A stretch of DNA of 64,000 bases from Lycocorax pyrrhopterus obiensis (GCA_014706295.1 JACSVZ010000024.1:3589136-3653135), one strand, 5' to 3'; shown: positions 37,182-49,265, numbered from the stretch's first letter. The notes: generated by a model not told the origin, from the letters alone. Made by a program: numbers and translations.

Positions 37182-39972
37182 GTAAAAGCGTGATTTTTTG
37201 ACCGTAAGTGTTCCCCAGGAGGAGCAGCACAGCTGGGGGGTGCCAGAGGCGGGTGGTGGAGGCTTGGCAGGTCCAGGGTTAGAAAACATGCCCTTGCACG
37301 GGCAGGTACAACTGGATGGAAGCACAGACACACCAGGCTGCCGAGTGCAGCCAGAAAGGAAAAATCCCGCCTTTGTCTTCAAAATAACACCTGTGCAGCC
37401 ATGCCAAAACATACCTGAGGAGCTGAAGCATCCCAAGTGTCTCTGAGACTGGCTCTGGCCTCTCCAAGCAGCTGGACCACTCCGTCCCAGGTCGCTCCAT
37501 ACCTGAGCAACAGCCCTTTGTCTTCTATTGAAGCAGTTTTTGGGGTCCACAAAGGGCATTCAGTGCCTCTGAACCCCAGGGCCGAGCTGGGGCTGTCCCT
37601 GCCCGAGTGCCAGGGAATGGCATTGGCCGAAGGGGAGGTTCAGCAGGGAGTGAGGGGGCAGCTTCTCTCCCTCTCTGATTCCAGGCATTAGCACTTCTCT
37701 GTTCAGCCCATGGAATTGCTTGTTGGCTTAATGCCCCGAGCTGGCTCAGAAGAGGGTATCAGGAGCAGTGGGCACTCCAAGGGAGCCCAGCCCAGGGACC
37801 AGACCTCCCAATGAGCCCCCAGCACACACCCCTGCACCCACACCTCGGGTTTTGCTCTGTCTGCAAAAAGGAGTCCTTGCCCATGGAAAAATGAAAGCAG
37901 AGCTGCAGGGAGACACTGCAAACCCTGCCAGAGCCGTCTTCGTGACAAACCTCTCATCTGCCCCAAGTCCCTGTGGCTCTTCTCATGGCAAATCATGGAA
38001 TTGGCTGCCGTGCTGGTCACGTGGCTGGGCCATGTTCAAAAGTTGGGCATAAAATCCTCAAAAGTTTCCAAACAGAAGAGTGGAGCACACTGTTAATTGT
38101 TACTGTGGTCTGTGCTGCCGTGTCACCTGCTGACCCCAGCAGATCCATCCATGACGTGAGATTGTGCCCACCTGGCACTGCCCGAGCTGCATGGAGCACA
38201 CGGATCCACGGGAGGAGAACGGGACAGGGAGTTCCATTGCAGACACAGAATGAACTTTTCTCTCAGTGTGCACCGAGGACCGAATCTCTCCCCTCTCTGC
38301 CTCTCTCTCCTTTCCCATGCTTTGTTCCCTTCTGCAGAGCACCGCTCCAGCTGGTTGCCAAAACAGAGTGTAAATAATTTGTTTGGTTGGCACCTTTTGC
38401 AAATCGCCCTGCGCCTCACACCCCAGCCCTGCCTGTTGTTTTCCTCTCTGGCACCGTGTCAGCCCGCTGCAGGGATCAGCTTCCTCCGTGCTGCAGCCGG
38501 CACAGAGGAATCGCTCTCTCCAGACTCCGCTAAGCTCGGAGCAGCGGGGGGGCCGCGCTGTGCCCCGGCCGGGCTCCCGCAGCCCCCGGCGCTCCCCGCG
38601 CAGCCCCGCGGGAGCCGGCGGGCGCGGCTCGCAGCTGTGTTTGCTCCAGCTGGGCGCGTCAAACATTCCGTGTTTTCCCTGGCTCCCGGGGGGCTCCGCG
38701 GGCTGCGCGTCCCACAGGCAAACCACCTGCACGCCCAAATGAGCAAACACGAGCCTTCCCAGGACTCCAGGGTGGCGAGGCTGGGAGCAGGCTGTCACTG
38801 CTCCTCAGGAATTAATGAGGGAGAGCCAGAGGAGCGTATTTACCGGGAGAAATGCCAGTTATTCCCCCTGAGAATACATTATGCCACCTCGATCACACCG
38901 GGATATTTCAAGCTCCCCCACCCATAAAGGAAACACGTTTCCCAGTGAGCAGCCTGCACGGAGCTGCTCAGGGAAGAGACCCCGAGGCTCAGCTCCCCAC
39001 TGCTGGGATGTGATTGCTGAGCAGCAAACTGTGGCAGCAGCCTGGCATTCCTACGGGAGCATCCTCCTCAGGAGGATGCTGCAGCACATCCAGCACCGTC
39101 CTCAGGCATCGGACACCTCGCTGTCCCCCAGCTCCTGCTCTGCTGACACAGAGCACCTGGCACTGGGGGTTCTATCACCTCCTAAATCAGAGAGATTCAT
39201 TCTAGGCGTGCTGCAAAGTGAACAGTGGGAAAGAAACAGAATCACAGCATAATTTTTGTGGAATTGAATTTAGGCATCTTTACTCCAAGCTCCTGCTCCT
39301 GGTCCCAGTCAGACCAGGCTGTTCAGGACCTCAGTCAGCCAAGCACTGAAAATCTCTGGGAACAGGATGTCCCCACTCCCAGTGGGCACCTGCCACATCC
39401 TTATGCTGCCAAAAACTGAAGTGGGGCACCAGCAGCACATGCCCCCAGACTCCTGTGCCTGTTTCCAAACCTCAGACCTTGCTTGCACAGACACGTTCTT
39501 GGCCTCTTCTGCTCCACTTTCCATCTGGAAGGACAGAGGGAAGCGTTCCCAACATTTAAGCTTCCACACACCCTGGAAGGACCAGCAAGTTCATGCACTA
39601 AGGGGTTACTTCTGACCGGAGCTGTCCCAGTCCCGGCTCCCTGCAGCCGGCGTTTATCAGCACTACAAGGATAAAAGCAGCACACAAGGATGCCGTGATA
39701 AATGCAAGGCGTTTTCTACTGAGTCATCACATCCTGCAACAGCTGGTGAACACAAAAGGTGCGAACAGAAATTGTAGCAAGGACTGCAAGGGAGTTAAGG
39801 AAATCTCCAGCTCTGTCTGCAGTCTGAGCAGTGACGGAGGGATTATTAATTAACCAGGCTCTTTAGGGAGAAAGAACCAGCATAAGGACTAATTAAAAGA
39901 ACATACAGTGGAGGGCAAAAGATTATTTATGATACTAAGTAACAGCCCCACTACTTTTTCTCCCTTCCACAG
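37182..39972 (+). other. GRIK3: GRIK3 intron 7
   Basis: 2,791-bp intron. Its notable content is a CpG-rich island at about 38,455-38,720. The remainder shows no repeat or gene. It ends in CTTCCACAG. Confidence 0.94.
38455..38720. promoter_or_regulatory. Intronic CpG-rich island
   Basis: A stretch of about 250 bp within intron 7 with very high G+C content and dense CpG. It includes runs such as GGGGGGGCCGCGCTGTGCCC, GCAGCCCCGCGGGAGCCGGC and GGGCGCGGCTCGCAGC. The flanking intron is CpG-poor, so this is unmethylated-island-like by composition. It could be an internal promoter, an enhancer with CpG-island character, or simply a GC-rich microchromosomal patch. The open frames across it (for example 38,250-38,927) reflect the scarcity of stops in GC-rich DNA. 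Confidence 0.5.
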
Positions 39973-40080
39973 GCCCAATGGGAAGGATTAACGGGACGAA
40001 TCGTCTTTAATAAAACCAGTGGTTTACGGACAGATTTTGATTTGGATATCATCAGTCTCAAAGAAGACGGCCTTGAAAAG
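39973..40080 (+). CDS. GRIK3: GRIK3 exon 8: end of the amino-terminal domain
   Basis: 108-bp exon, phase 0 at both ends, acceptor CTTCCACAG and donor GAAAAG/GTAAGT (a near-consensus donor). It encodes about residues 369-404: [20 protein letters not shown] and [19 protein letters not shown] is a potential glycosylation site. In GRIK1 an optional 45-bp exon is inserted after the corresponding TEK/GLEK position; I did not recognise an equivalent in intron 8. Confidence 0.97.
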
Positions 40081-43000
40081 GTAAGTAGGGTTTGTCTTAT
40101 CTGCATGTGGTGGAGGATAATGCTGGTGCTCAGCAACAGAGAAATGGTTGGTGTTGTATTGATTCCAGGTTTCTGGGGCTTATATAAAAGGATATTCACT
40201 TTGTGGGATTTCTCAGATCCTTTTCCATGCTCAACCATGACTCACTCGCCCTGAAGCCAGTGCGTGGGATTACAGATTGCAGAAGTGCTTGTGGCACTTT
40301 CCTGGGATAGTGGAGGCAAAAGAAACTTTCTGAGCATCCATTAACCCCTCCCTGCCCTAAGCAGGCAGGAATGATGCCTGTCTCACTCCCTCTTGCTGGT
40401 CTGGCTCACAAACCCTCAGTTCTTCCCCAAGGAGACCATAGCTCTAGAGATCATCATCTGGTGTCATTTCCCATTATGAAATTGCCCAAGGCTTGGGAAT
40501 GGCCTCAGTTTATTACAGCCTGGATTTCGCAGGAGGATGCACTGGGTATTTTCTTTATTATCTAAGGGACAATAAGGAAAAAAGCAAAGTGTGGCCTTGC
40601 CTGGCTGGCTGAGGGTGTCATGAGGGTCAAGGGCAGGAAGGCTGCAGCCTTGGGTCCTCCAGATTAGTGCAGATCTCCTCTGGGCACAGTAAAACCATGC
40701 TAATGTGCAAATCAGATCCCAGGTGTGCCTGGGGACTTAATTTCCTTCTCTTCAATTACTTAAAAAAACCAAACATGAAATAAAAAGGCAACATGCATGG
40801 CCTTAAAGCCCTTAGAACGCAGGTTTCAAGGTGAGATCGGTTGATGACAAACAGAGCAGCGAGTGGCCGGAACACAGGGAGCTGTGATTTCCAAGAAGTT
40901 CTGTGATTCTGACTACTCTGTGAGCAGCTCTGTGTCCCTGTTCTGCTACAGGTGTCTATCACCTGTACAGGAGGAATTTGGCAGGGCAGCAAGGCCCTTT
41001 CTAGAGCAGAGTCTGCTTTCCGACAGGTACAAGGTGCCTGTGGCAGCCGGGCACGGTGCTGGGTCTGTCCCTCTGGGCAGGGTGACAGGTTCTGAGCCCG
41101 CGGGACACCCGGCTGCCAGCGGGGACGGATTTCAATTACCCGCGCGTGGCCCGGGAGCACAGGCGACTTGGCCAGGGAATTAATCACTCGGCACAGGGAG
41201 GCAGCCCCAGGGCTGAAGGCAGCCATGGATCAATCTTCCATTCAGAGGGGACGGATCCTGCACCATGAGGCTCCCGGGACCCACCAGCCTGTGCCCCATC
41301 CCCCTTCCTCACCGTTTGTTTTTCCTGGGCTTTGAAATGAACGGCTGCCACACGTCCCCACCGCAGCAGCAGCTTGGTGCCTCAGGTAACACAGCTCAAG
41401 GTCACCATAGCCCTCTCCTGCTGAGGAAGTTTTGGTGTCAAATACAGAACAAAAAAACATTTCAAATCAACCCAGTGACCTTCAGTCTCGCGGCGATTGA
41501 GAAAGGAGGCAGGACGGAGCTGGGGAAGATGCCACTGCTTTGCAAGAACTGAGCAGGAGCTGGCCTTTGTAGCCTTATTTTTTTACAAAATATTTTGTTT
41601 ATAGAGTCTAACCCAAAAATAACATCACATCTTTTTGAAGTCCAACAGCACCGACACACTGCTGGAGAGCTGCGTTGGTCAGGTAATAGAAAACGTGCCA
41701 GCCTTTGATACCGTGTGAATCCAAATGTTTAAGCACAGCCACAGTATCACCTGTCAAACCAACACCCCTCAGGTGTGCTGAGCAGAGCTGGCACCAGCTG
41801 GAGTTATTGCAGTTCTCTGTCACATCAAGCCCACTGGAAGCTGCCAAACCTCGACGCAAACCCCATCAACTTTCGTCTCCAATAATTCAGAGATTTCACA
41901 GTTCCCACTATTATTTTTCTGAAAGCTTCGTGTCAGCTCCAGAGGGGTTTTAAAGTATCGATGTCAAATCTCTGTTGAAGCTGGAATTCTGTCAATAGTT
42001 AATCTGAACTAACAAAACGCCAAACTACAAACAAATCCCAGCCGGATTGTGCATTATGTATCACAGCTTATGTTTGTTGAGCTTTAGGATTGAACCCCTG
42101 ATCCTGATACCTCCTGGATGTTCCAGGGATTACAGGAGTATTACCAAATCCTAATTACATATAGTTGGACTATCTGACTCACACAGTTCTCTTAATGCAC
42201 TTTTTCCTTTTTCTTCCTTTTTTAATATTTTAAACTGATTAATTCAGTCTTAAGTGCCGTGCATTTAATTTTCTTAAAGAAAACGTAGCAAGGCAGGAGT
42301 GATTGGGGCTGCAGTGCAGCAAACTGGGGCCTCTTGGACTTGCTTTTTTTCCCATCCACAGTAATAATAATTTTTGACATTGCAGCTGTTGTGTGATCCA
42401 AGGCAGAGATGGGGGATTGCTTCGGTTTTACCTGAAATATTTAAAACCTTTCACAAAGTTCGTGGAAACTCTTGTAGAATTTATGACAATTTTTTTTGCC
42501 AGGAAGCATTGCTCATTACAAAGTCTCTTTTTGGGGATGCAGTAAAACCAAGTTCTCCCCTTGGACTGCTGAAGAGGCTGAAGAATCTTAAAAACAGCAA
42601 TAAATAAAAGATGGGAAGCTGCTGGCTCCCTGGTGGATTGAGCTGGCTGCCTTTGGCTTCTCTCCGTGTCCCACCTTGCAGTTTGACCCTACAGATGGAT
42701 TGGTCTGTTCCCATTTCCAGGTGGGGTTTGTTTTTTTCTTGCTGTCAGGCTGGCTCCGTGGCCACCCTGCTCCATTTGCTGGCAGCACTCCCATATTCCT
42801 CCAGCTTTCCTGACATTTTATCTCACTTTCACAGTCCTTTAGCCACTCCTGCCTTCAAAGTTTGTCCCAAAGCCTCCCCTGCACCGTGGAGATCAGGTTA
42901 ACAGGCTTAGCCTCGCCCAGATGACATCCTTAAATAGAGACATGTTTTGCCAGTTCTGGATCAATAGACTTCTTTAAAGTCTAATAATTTATTAAATTTG

Positions 43001-43693
43001 ACAGCTTGAGAAAACAGAGCACCTGAAATGGAGCTGATGTGCCTGTGCCATGCCTGGGAAGGGCTGCTGCCACCAACTCCTCCAGGTTTGCAGCCAGGAC
43101 TGACACCCCCCCATTGCAGGGATTTCCCCAAGGGGGGCCCAGGGCCCTGCCAAGAGATGTGTTAGAAACCTGCAGCTGATTTGCCACGGCACAGGGAGCA
43201 GGAATGGTCCCTACCAGGGATCTGCAGAGCTGTTTGAGTCATTTTTAATCCTCCCCACCAAAGCAAATTGGTGGGGAAATAGAAAAGAAAGAAAATGGAC
43301 TCAGATTTGTGGTTATTTTTCTTTTGTTGTGCTTTATCCTTGCCCAGATTTGACTCTTCAGTGTGGTTTGATTGTTGCTCTGTATAGTGCCTTTGCAAAT
43401 TGTTCATTCATTCAGCCCCTACATTCCAGTCCTCACGGTTTTCATCCACTGCAGCAGCACAGGGACTGTGGAACATGTGCCACTGGAGTGGCCTGCAGCT
43501 GAAGGGTTAATGCAGATTACATGGTAATTCCAGTTTTGCTGCTGTTTACTGCACACAAAAGAAGGACGTTCCCTTTTCCAGGCCAGTAGGATGCTGGGAG
43601 CAAGTGGGGAAGGCAAGGTAAGGATTAAGGAAAGCAGGTAGGGATTGAGGAGTTCGAGATGGGGGTTCACTGTGTTGGTTTGCTTCATTTCAG
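40081..43693 (+). other. GRIK3: GRIK3 intron 8
   Basis: 3,613-bp intron. A CpG-rich patch lies at about 41,040-41,160, and AT-rich blocks lie at about 41,870-42,060 and 42,140-42,290. No gene or repeat is recognised. The acceptor is CATTTCAG. Confidence 0.93.
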
Positions 43694-43807
43694 GTTGGAG
43701 CATGGAGCCCTTCCGATGGTTTGAACATCACAGAAATCTCCAAAGGACGAGGGCCCAACGTCACGGACTCACTGAGCAACAGATCTCTAATTGTCACCAC
43801 AGTGCTG
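43694..43807 (+). CDS. GRIK3: GRIK3 exon 9: linker from amino-terminal domain to ligand-binding domain
   Basis: 114-bp exon, phase 0 at both ends, acceptor TTTCAG and donor GTGCTG/GTAGGA. It encodes about residues 405-442: [20 protein letters not shown] and [18 protein letters not shown]. Three potential N-glycosylation sites (NIT, NVT, NRS) are visible. The closing LIVTTVL is the first strand of S1, the membrane-distal half of the glutamate-binding clamshell. The mammalian version recalled begins VGVWSPADGLNITEVAKGRG. Confidence 0.97.
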
Positions 43808-44191
43808 GTAGGAGACTGCCAGCCTGTCACTGTCCCTCCCCCACGAATCCCAGGGATATCCAATGTCTCTGAAAGCTCACAGCACTCCAGTGCAGATCTG
43901 CTGGAAGAGGCCCTGCACGTGGGCAGGGCTCACGGGGCACCCAATCCCCGTGTCCCTGCACAGAGGTGACCTGATACATCCCTGAGGCCACCGCCCCTGA
44001 GCAGGCTGCCAGCCCCCACGTGGTGGCCAGCGAGGCTGGCACAGGCCAGTGGGAACCACGGGTGCTGGTCCTGGCCAAGCTCCTCCACTTCAGCTGCCCC
44101 TGTCCCTCTCAGGCGGTTCCCCTGCCCAGGAAGCTGCTGCTCGTCCTGGCTGAGCTCTTCTGCTTCCTCTGCCCGGCCAGGTCCCTGTCCC

Positions 44192-44325
44192 TTGTCAATC
44201 CCTGCATGCTGGAGAGTCCTTCTCTGCCCATCCCTGCATGCCAGAGGGCCCATCCCCTGCTGATCCCTGCGTGCTGGAGGGTCTGTGCCTTGTCGATCTC
44301 TGCATGCCAGAGGGCACAGGGGCCT
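44192..44325. repeat. About 33-bp tandem repeat, 4 copies
   Basis: The motif TCCCTGCATGC starts at 44,199 and 44,231, with the variants TCCCTGCGTGC at 44,264 and TCTCTGCATGC at 44,297, giving spacings of 32-33 bp. Each is followed by TGGAG or CAGAG plus G/C-rich filler. The four copies have diverged. The array sits in intron 9, about 0.4 kb after exon 9. Confidence 0.75.
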
Positions 44326-45659
44326 TGCACGTGCTGCGCTCCAGGACAGCCCCGTGTCACTGTGCAGCCAGTGCCCGGGCAGGCAGGGCCACAGCAGTGG
44401 GCACTCAGCTGGCCAGCACTGCCCACCTCAGGTAGGAGTGTTCTTGGTACCGAAGAGAATACCAAGAGCAGCCAGAGCCCCTGGCTCAGCTGTGACACTG
44501 TCTGTCTGTCCCCCTCCTTGGCATGTGCTGCTGAAGTGGGGAGGACTGATGCCGTCATCCAGCTCCGCTCCCAAGTGTCGCGCTGTATTTTGTTCTTCTG
44601 CTCACTCCTGGATCTGACAGCAGGTGTTGGATCTCAATGAGCTTTTATTGACTAGTTCATGACTGGTGGCATTGGTTCCTGCACAGCTGTTACACAGCAC
44701 GGGCTCATGGCGGGGCACCGGCAAGCAACAAAACACATCAGCCCTTGGCCAACCTGCCCAAAACTGGGCCTGAGTTATGGGCTTGCCTAGGGAAATTTTC
44801 CAGCCCTTTTGTGTTCCATGTTTTCAGGGAACGTAAAGGTGCAGATGGAGCAGAGCCAGCTGGGGATGCATTCCCCAGCCTGGAGCAGTGTGAAGCCTTG
44901 TGATGTCCTTCCCTTCCCAAAAGGATGTAACTTGATGTAGTGGGGATTTTTATCATAAAAGGAATGGGACCAAGGTGCCCAGAGGGGAACAGAGAAAGGG
45001 GACACTTGGTCTAGGGCAGAAGAAGGGCTGGAACCAAAGATCCTGTATCCATCAGCAAGGGGTTAGCAGGGTGGTAGCAGGACATAAGCCAAAGACAGAT
45101 GATGCTGCAGCTTTCCATGCAAATCAGCCACTCCTCCTAATGAACTTCCCATCCACCACAAGACATTTTTTCCCATGAAACATTTCCATGGCTGTGGAAT
45201 TGTCTGGGTCCGGGCCATGGTACCCACCACACCTCAAAGGCCACGGCATAATGCAGAATGATGGAGCCAGGAGGGGACTGTCAGCCATCTGCCTTTGACA
45301 GGCGTTTCTCGAGCAGCGTTTCCATCTCATGCTCTGCAAGCATGTACAAATTACATAAGGCACAGGGTGATACCAGTTCCCATTAATTGTGCCACTCCAT
45401 GGGCCTGCACACGTGCCACAGGGTTTCCACCTCAGAATCACAGCTGTCCTGGATCCCTGTGCCCACAGGAGGAGGGAATGTGCTCAGACCTGAGTTCTGC
45501 AGTAATTGCACTGCATACGCTGGAGTCTAAAACATAAAATACAACCTTAGATGTTATTTGCATTTGCAACACCCCTCTGTGGTTCTGCACTGCTGTAAAT
45601 GACGAGAGAAGAGCCATAGGAGGAGCCTTTAAAAGAAAAAGCATGAAAGGTTATTTTTT

Positions 45660-46075
45660 CCCCTTTTGCTCATATTGCAGTGACTTGTTGGAAGAGAAAT
45701 ATTACCCCAGCAGCCAGCGCCGCTCTCCCCAAGCAATATGGGAACTGTGAAGTTATGAAATTGAGGGCACCTTCACTGAGAAATCGATTAGCAAACTGAG
45801 AGAGCTTGTGAATTGGATGTCTGGCCATTTTCAGTAATAAATTGTGAAATAGTCCGTGAATAAGTGGTTCACAGAGTTCAGAATTACCCCCTAGGAAATG
45901 TTTGAGACCTGGAGATACATTACTGAAGCGAGTGGCGTCCTAATGTTCAGTGCTTCGGCTGTTAAATATGTATGTAATCCCTACAGCGCTTCCCAAAATT
46001 AATAGTGCTTTATGGCTGCTCTGGAGCCGGCGTATTTATATCAAGATCCATAGATTCAGCTGATTCACAAACAAA
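45660..46075. promoter_or_regulatory. Candidate conserved noncoding element in intron 9
   Basis: About 400 bp of moderately AT-rich, non-repetitive sequence flanked by GC-rich intron. It has clustered short motifs (AGAAATCGATTAGC, CAGTAATAAATTG, TTAAATATGTATG, CCCAAAATTAATAG, GCGTATTTATATCAAG). It does not look like a transposable element and has no coding frame. The regulatory role is inferred from composition only. Confidence 0.25.
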
Positions 46076-47404
46076 GCACTAATTCCAGAGCAGGAAGCCG
46101 AGGAGGCGGCGGGGGAGCGCAGGATTGAGCCGAGCTGCGCGTGCCAAGTTAAACTCCATGGGCGTGATGTGATCAGTTGGGCTTTAGAACTCTGCAAATG
46201 GGGCTTCATGTGCTGCCACGTCCCCTCCTGACCCTGCTGCCGGGCCAAAGGAGCACCTCCTGCCTCTCTGTCGGAGCACAGAGCCCCAGGGCAGAGCTGG
46301 GGGCTGGCAGGTGGGCAGAAACAAGCACCACCAGCCTCCAGGCTGGCTGAGCCCCACGCTGGGCCCCGAGCCCCCTCCTCAGAGCACCCCCGGGCAGGGC
46401 ACCCATGCCCCACCAAGCCAGGCAATGTGACAGGGCTCTAATGAGGGCTCCAGACCTGCCCTCCCACCTCTTCAAGCCCCCAAAATCACAGAGGGTGTTT
46501 GCCAGCACAAAGCGTAGCCCTCCCTCACCCTCCCTCACTGGCCACCCCATGGCAAGGACTGGAGCCCTGCAGACACCCCCAGTTTGAGCCAGGGACTCTC
46601 TGTAGGTACCTCACCCTCCTCTTGCCTTCCAGCTCTTGCCTGCTGCCCACCATCTTTTCCCATTTCCATCTGTCCTCCACACGTTTTTCCCTCGGGCTCC
46701 CCAGTGTTCCTCGTCCTCGGTGGCTGCCCAAGCCTGAGAGGCACCAAAGGACTCTGGACTTCGCTGTGTGAGTTCACCTGCCAGCCCCTGCTCAAGGGGA
46801 GGGATGCACAGGTCACTGCATTAGTTCTCTCCCCTGTGCTGGTGCTCAGCTCTGCTCTGGTTCAGACACTCCCAGCTCTCCCAGGCAGCCAGAAGTGCAG
46901 CAGACGGCACAAAGTTTCCCTGGGCAGTAGCAGGGCCCCGTGTCCATCAGGTAGAGCCAGCACAGAGGAGTGCCAGTGAGCTGGGTGGGGAGGTTTTGGG
47001 GTGGCCCCAGCCATGCACAGCTCCCTCACACTGAATTTCACCCACCAGCCTCCTGCTCGCTGTGGTGAATGGCAGGTACTGGGTGCAGGGCTTGGGGGTG
47101 AGTTTGTCCTCCCCCTCTTTTACTGTTTCTAACACTTCATTTTCAGAGCATGAAATGGTTATTTTTTTCCCTGAAATCCTACCAAATGGAAAACAGTTGG
47201 CTGCTCAGAAGAGACAAAATTAAATTTTGTGGGGTAAACAAGGTTGCTAATTAGCTGATGTGCTGTGCAAAGTTAATTTATTCCCAACATGTCACAGTGC
47301 CAGCCCTGCCTGGAGAGCCGGTGCCTGGCGGCTCGGGCTCACCCGCAGAGGTGGCCCTGCCTCCAGCTGACCCTGAACGGGGACTTTTTGCTTTCCCTGT
47401 GCAG

Positions 47405-47608
47405 GAGGAGCCCTTTGTTATGTTCCGTAAGTCCGACACAGCCCTGTTCGGGAATGACCGCTTCGAGGGCTACTGCATCGACCTCCTGAAGGAGCTGGCC
47501 ATCATCCTGGGCTTCTCCTACGAGATCCGGCTGGTGGAGGATGGGAAATATGGGGCACAGGATGAGAAGGGGCAGTGGAATGGCATGATCAAGGAGCTCA
47601 TCGACCAC
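47405..47608 (+). CDS. GRIK3: GRIK3 exon 10: S1 ligand-binding segment
   Basis: 204-bp exon, phase 0 at both ends, acceptor CCTGTGCAG and donor GACCAC/GTGAGT. It encodes about residues 443-510: [60 protein letters not shown] and [19 protein letters not shown] and GKYGAQ are signature S1 motifs; the Tyr of GKYG (about 491) lines the glutamate pocket. The stretch [10 protein letters not shown] differs from the recalled mammalian DRTLYGNDRF, and AIILGF from AHILGF. The frame stays open upstream into the intron, but the splice acceptor fixes the start. Confidence 0.97.
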
Positions 47609-48699
47609 GTGAGTGAGCCCGTGGGTGGCTGCCGAGGGTTTGCTGTGCTGGGTTGTGCCCAGGCTGGCCCTTGGCTGGCTCTCCGGGGTGGGACTGGTAC
47701 CATTTCTCGCTGGCTCAGAATACCCACAGCGAGCTCCTGACCCCACCTGGCTCCCTGTCACATGGGCTGTCAGAAGAATATCCCTGTGTCTGGCTCTTCC
47801 AAATATTCATTTGAAATTCCTGAAAACAGCCATTCTCACAGCACAGAAATGGGCTCTGTGGCTCCAGGCACAGCCTCTCCCCACCGGATGCTGCCCACAG
47901 TGGGACACAGGCTGGGCATGTGGAGAGGGAAGAGGCTTCCCCTGGGCCCGGGGCACACTGGCTGTCCTGGGCTGGCAGCGTGAGCTGCTCTCACCCCCGA
48001 GGACAAACATGGGCAAGGGCACAGCACCAGTGCAGCTTGGGGACCCCAGCCATGTCCCAGACACAGCCCAGTCCAGAGGAGGTATCCAGACTGTGGGAGC
48101 AGGTGTGCACTGGACAGTTTAATTTTTTATTTTCTATAAAAGCAACTTATTTTCTAAAACCTCCTGGGACACGGAGCTCCCTCTGCCACACAGCAGCTGT
48201 GCTTCTCCTTCCACGGCCACTTCCAAAAGCCCATGTAACACCAGGGAACCTGTTGCAGCAGTTTTGCTCCCGCAGCCACCAAAGTGTCACCGAGTCTGAA
48301 ACAGCCACTCACGGCCAGAGGTTGCTCAGTTTCCTAATTAGATATCTTGCCTCCAGCACATCCTGTGATCCCAGGGGCCCAGATATGGAGGTGAGGAAAG
48401 CTGGTGTTTTTATGAATATCTGATTCCCAGAGAAGGCCTCTGGAAGAAAAGCTAAGGACAAAAAGAATCCCTGCTCTCTGCAGCACAGGCAACAGTACGG
48501 GCAGTGCACAGCGCTCTCCTCCTGAGTATCCTGCTCAAGTGGGGCAGCCCTTGACCACCTCCAGGTCCTGGCTACATTCTGAATCCACAACCTAAGCAGC
48601 AAAGACAAAAATAATCCCCTGTAGAGTTGTGATGCTCTTACCATCCGTGGGAGAGGAATGTGTTTGCTAGGTGAGTCACTGTGGTGTGTGGAGAGTCAA

Positions 48700-48850
48700 G
48701 CAAGGGGCTGCTGAGTGGCTCGGGAGCTGGGCTGGGCTTCCAGATCTGCCTTCTCTGCCCTAAATGACATTGGACAAGTTGCTTCTGTGCACTGCTTCCT
48801 CCATCTGTAAAATGCAGATGATAATGATTATGTCCCTTATAGGGACAAAG
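48700..48850 (+). mobile_element. MIR-family SINE remnant
   Basis: The segment around 48,768-48,835 follows the most conserved part of the MIR consensus as recalled. GACATTGGACAAGTTGCTTC stands for GACCTTGGGCAAGTTACTTA. CTTCCTCCATCTGTAAAATG stands for TTTCCTCATCTGTAAAATGG. These are followed by ATAATGATTATG and TTATAGGGAC, where MIR has ATAATAATAGT and CATAGGGTTG. The upstream part fades near 48,700. MIRs are ancient tRNA-derived SINEs present in amniotes and long inactive; a recognisable copy in a bird intron is uncommon. It has no coding content. Confidence 0.8.
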
Positions 48851-49135
48851 TGACGCTTAATCAGTTTGCGACAAGTGCTGCAGCCCTCCGCTGGTTCAGC
48901 CCAGGGAGCAGGAGAGCAGCAAGGGCAGGCAAGGACAGCCCTGGAGAGCAGGACACTGTCTCATGGGGGAGCATACCACCGGCTCTGCAAACCTGCCTCG
49001 GTGCTTTTCCTTCTGGAAAACTCCGTGCAGCTCAAAATACAGCCTTTAGAGCTTCTTACACAACAGCCTTGCCGAGCTAGACAAGTGGCAGTGTCCCAGC
49101 GGAAGGCGCTGGTGCTCTGCCGCTCCCAGTGATGT

Positions 49136-49265
49136 GTGTGACACAGATCGGAACCGACGCGGAGCCGCGGCTGCGCCCCTTGGCAGAGCCCCCCGGGACA
49201 CGGCTCCTCCGCCCGGCACCGCTGCTGCGAGCAGGCACCCGAGCTCTCACTGCAGTGCAGGGCTC
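49136..49265. other. CpG-rich patch in intron 10
   Basis: Short CpG-dense stretch (for example GGAACCGACGCGGAGCCGCG and CTCCGCCCGGCACCGC) inside otherwise CpG-poor intron. It is too short to call an island with confidence. No exon or promoter motif is evident. Confidence 0.4.

Larger units (their letters stand above)
43808..47404 (+). other. GRIK3: GRIK3 intron 9
   Basis: 3,597-bp intron. It contains a 33-bp tandem repeat (44,192-44,325) and an AT-rich enhancer-like block (45,660-46,075). The long forward open frame over 44,020-44,640 includes the repeat and matches nothing I recognise. The acceptor is TTTCCCTGTGCAG. Confidence 0.93.

Noticed and set aside
36924..37559. 211-codon antisense frame across exon 7
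   Set aside because: Shadow of the GC-rich GRIK3 exon 7 and its flanks; it contains no recognisable domain.
38100..38927. Overlapping long frames on both strands in intron 7 (225 and 232 codons)
   Set aside because: They coincide with the CpG-rich segment where stop codons are rare; the translations look like random GC-rich sequence.
40081..43693. Search for an equivalent of the optional 45-bp GRIK1 exon after GLEK
   Set aside because: No AG/GT-bounded 45-bp frame resembling the GRIK1 insert was recognised by eye.
44020..44640. 206-codon forward frame in intron 9
   Set aside because: It covers the 33-bp tandem repeat and low-complexity Cys/Leu/Pro-rich sequence; no domain, and no conserved splice structure.
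47258..47740. Single open frame extending exon 10 on both sides
   Set aside because: The central part is real exon 10, but the extensions are intron: homology stops exactly at the AG and GT borders.
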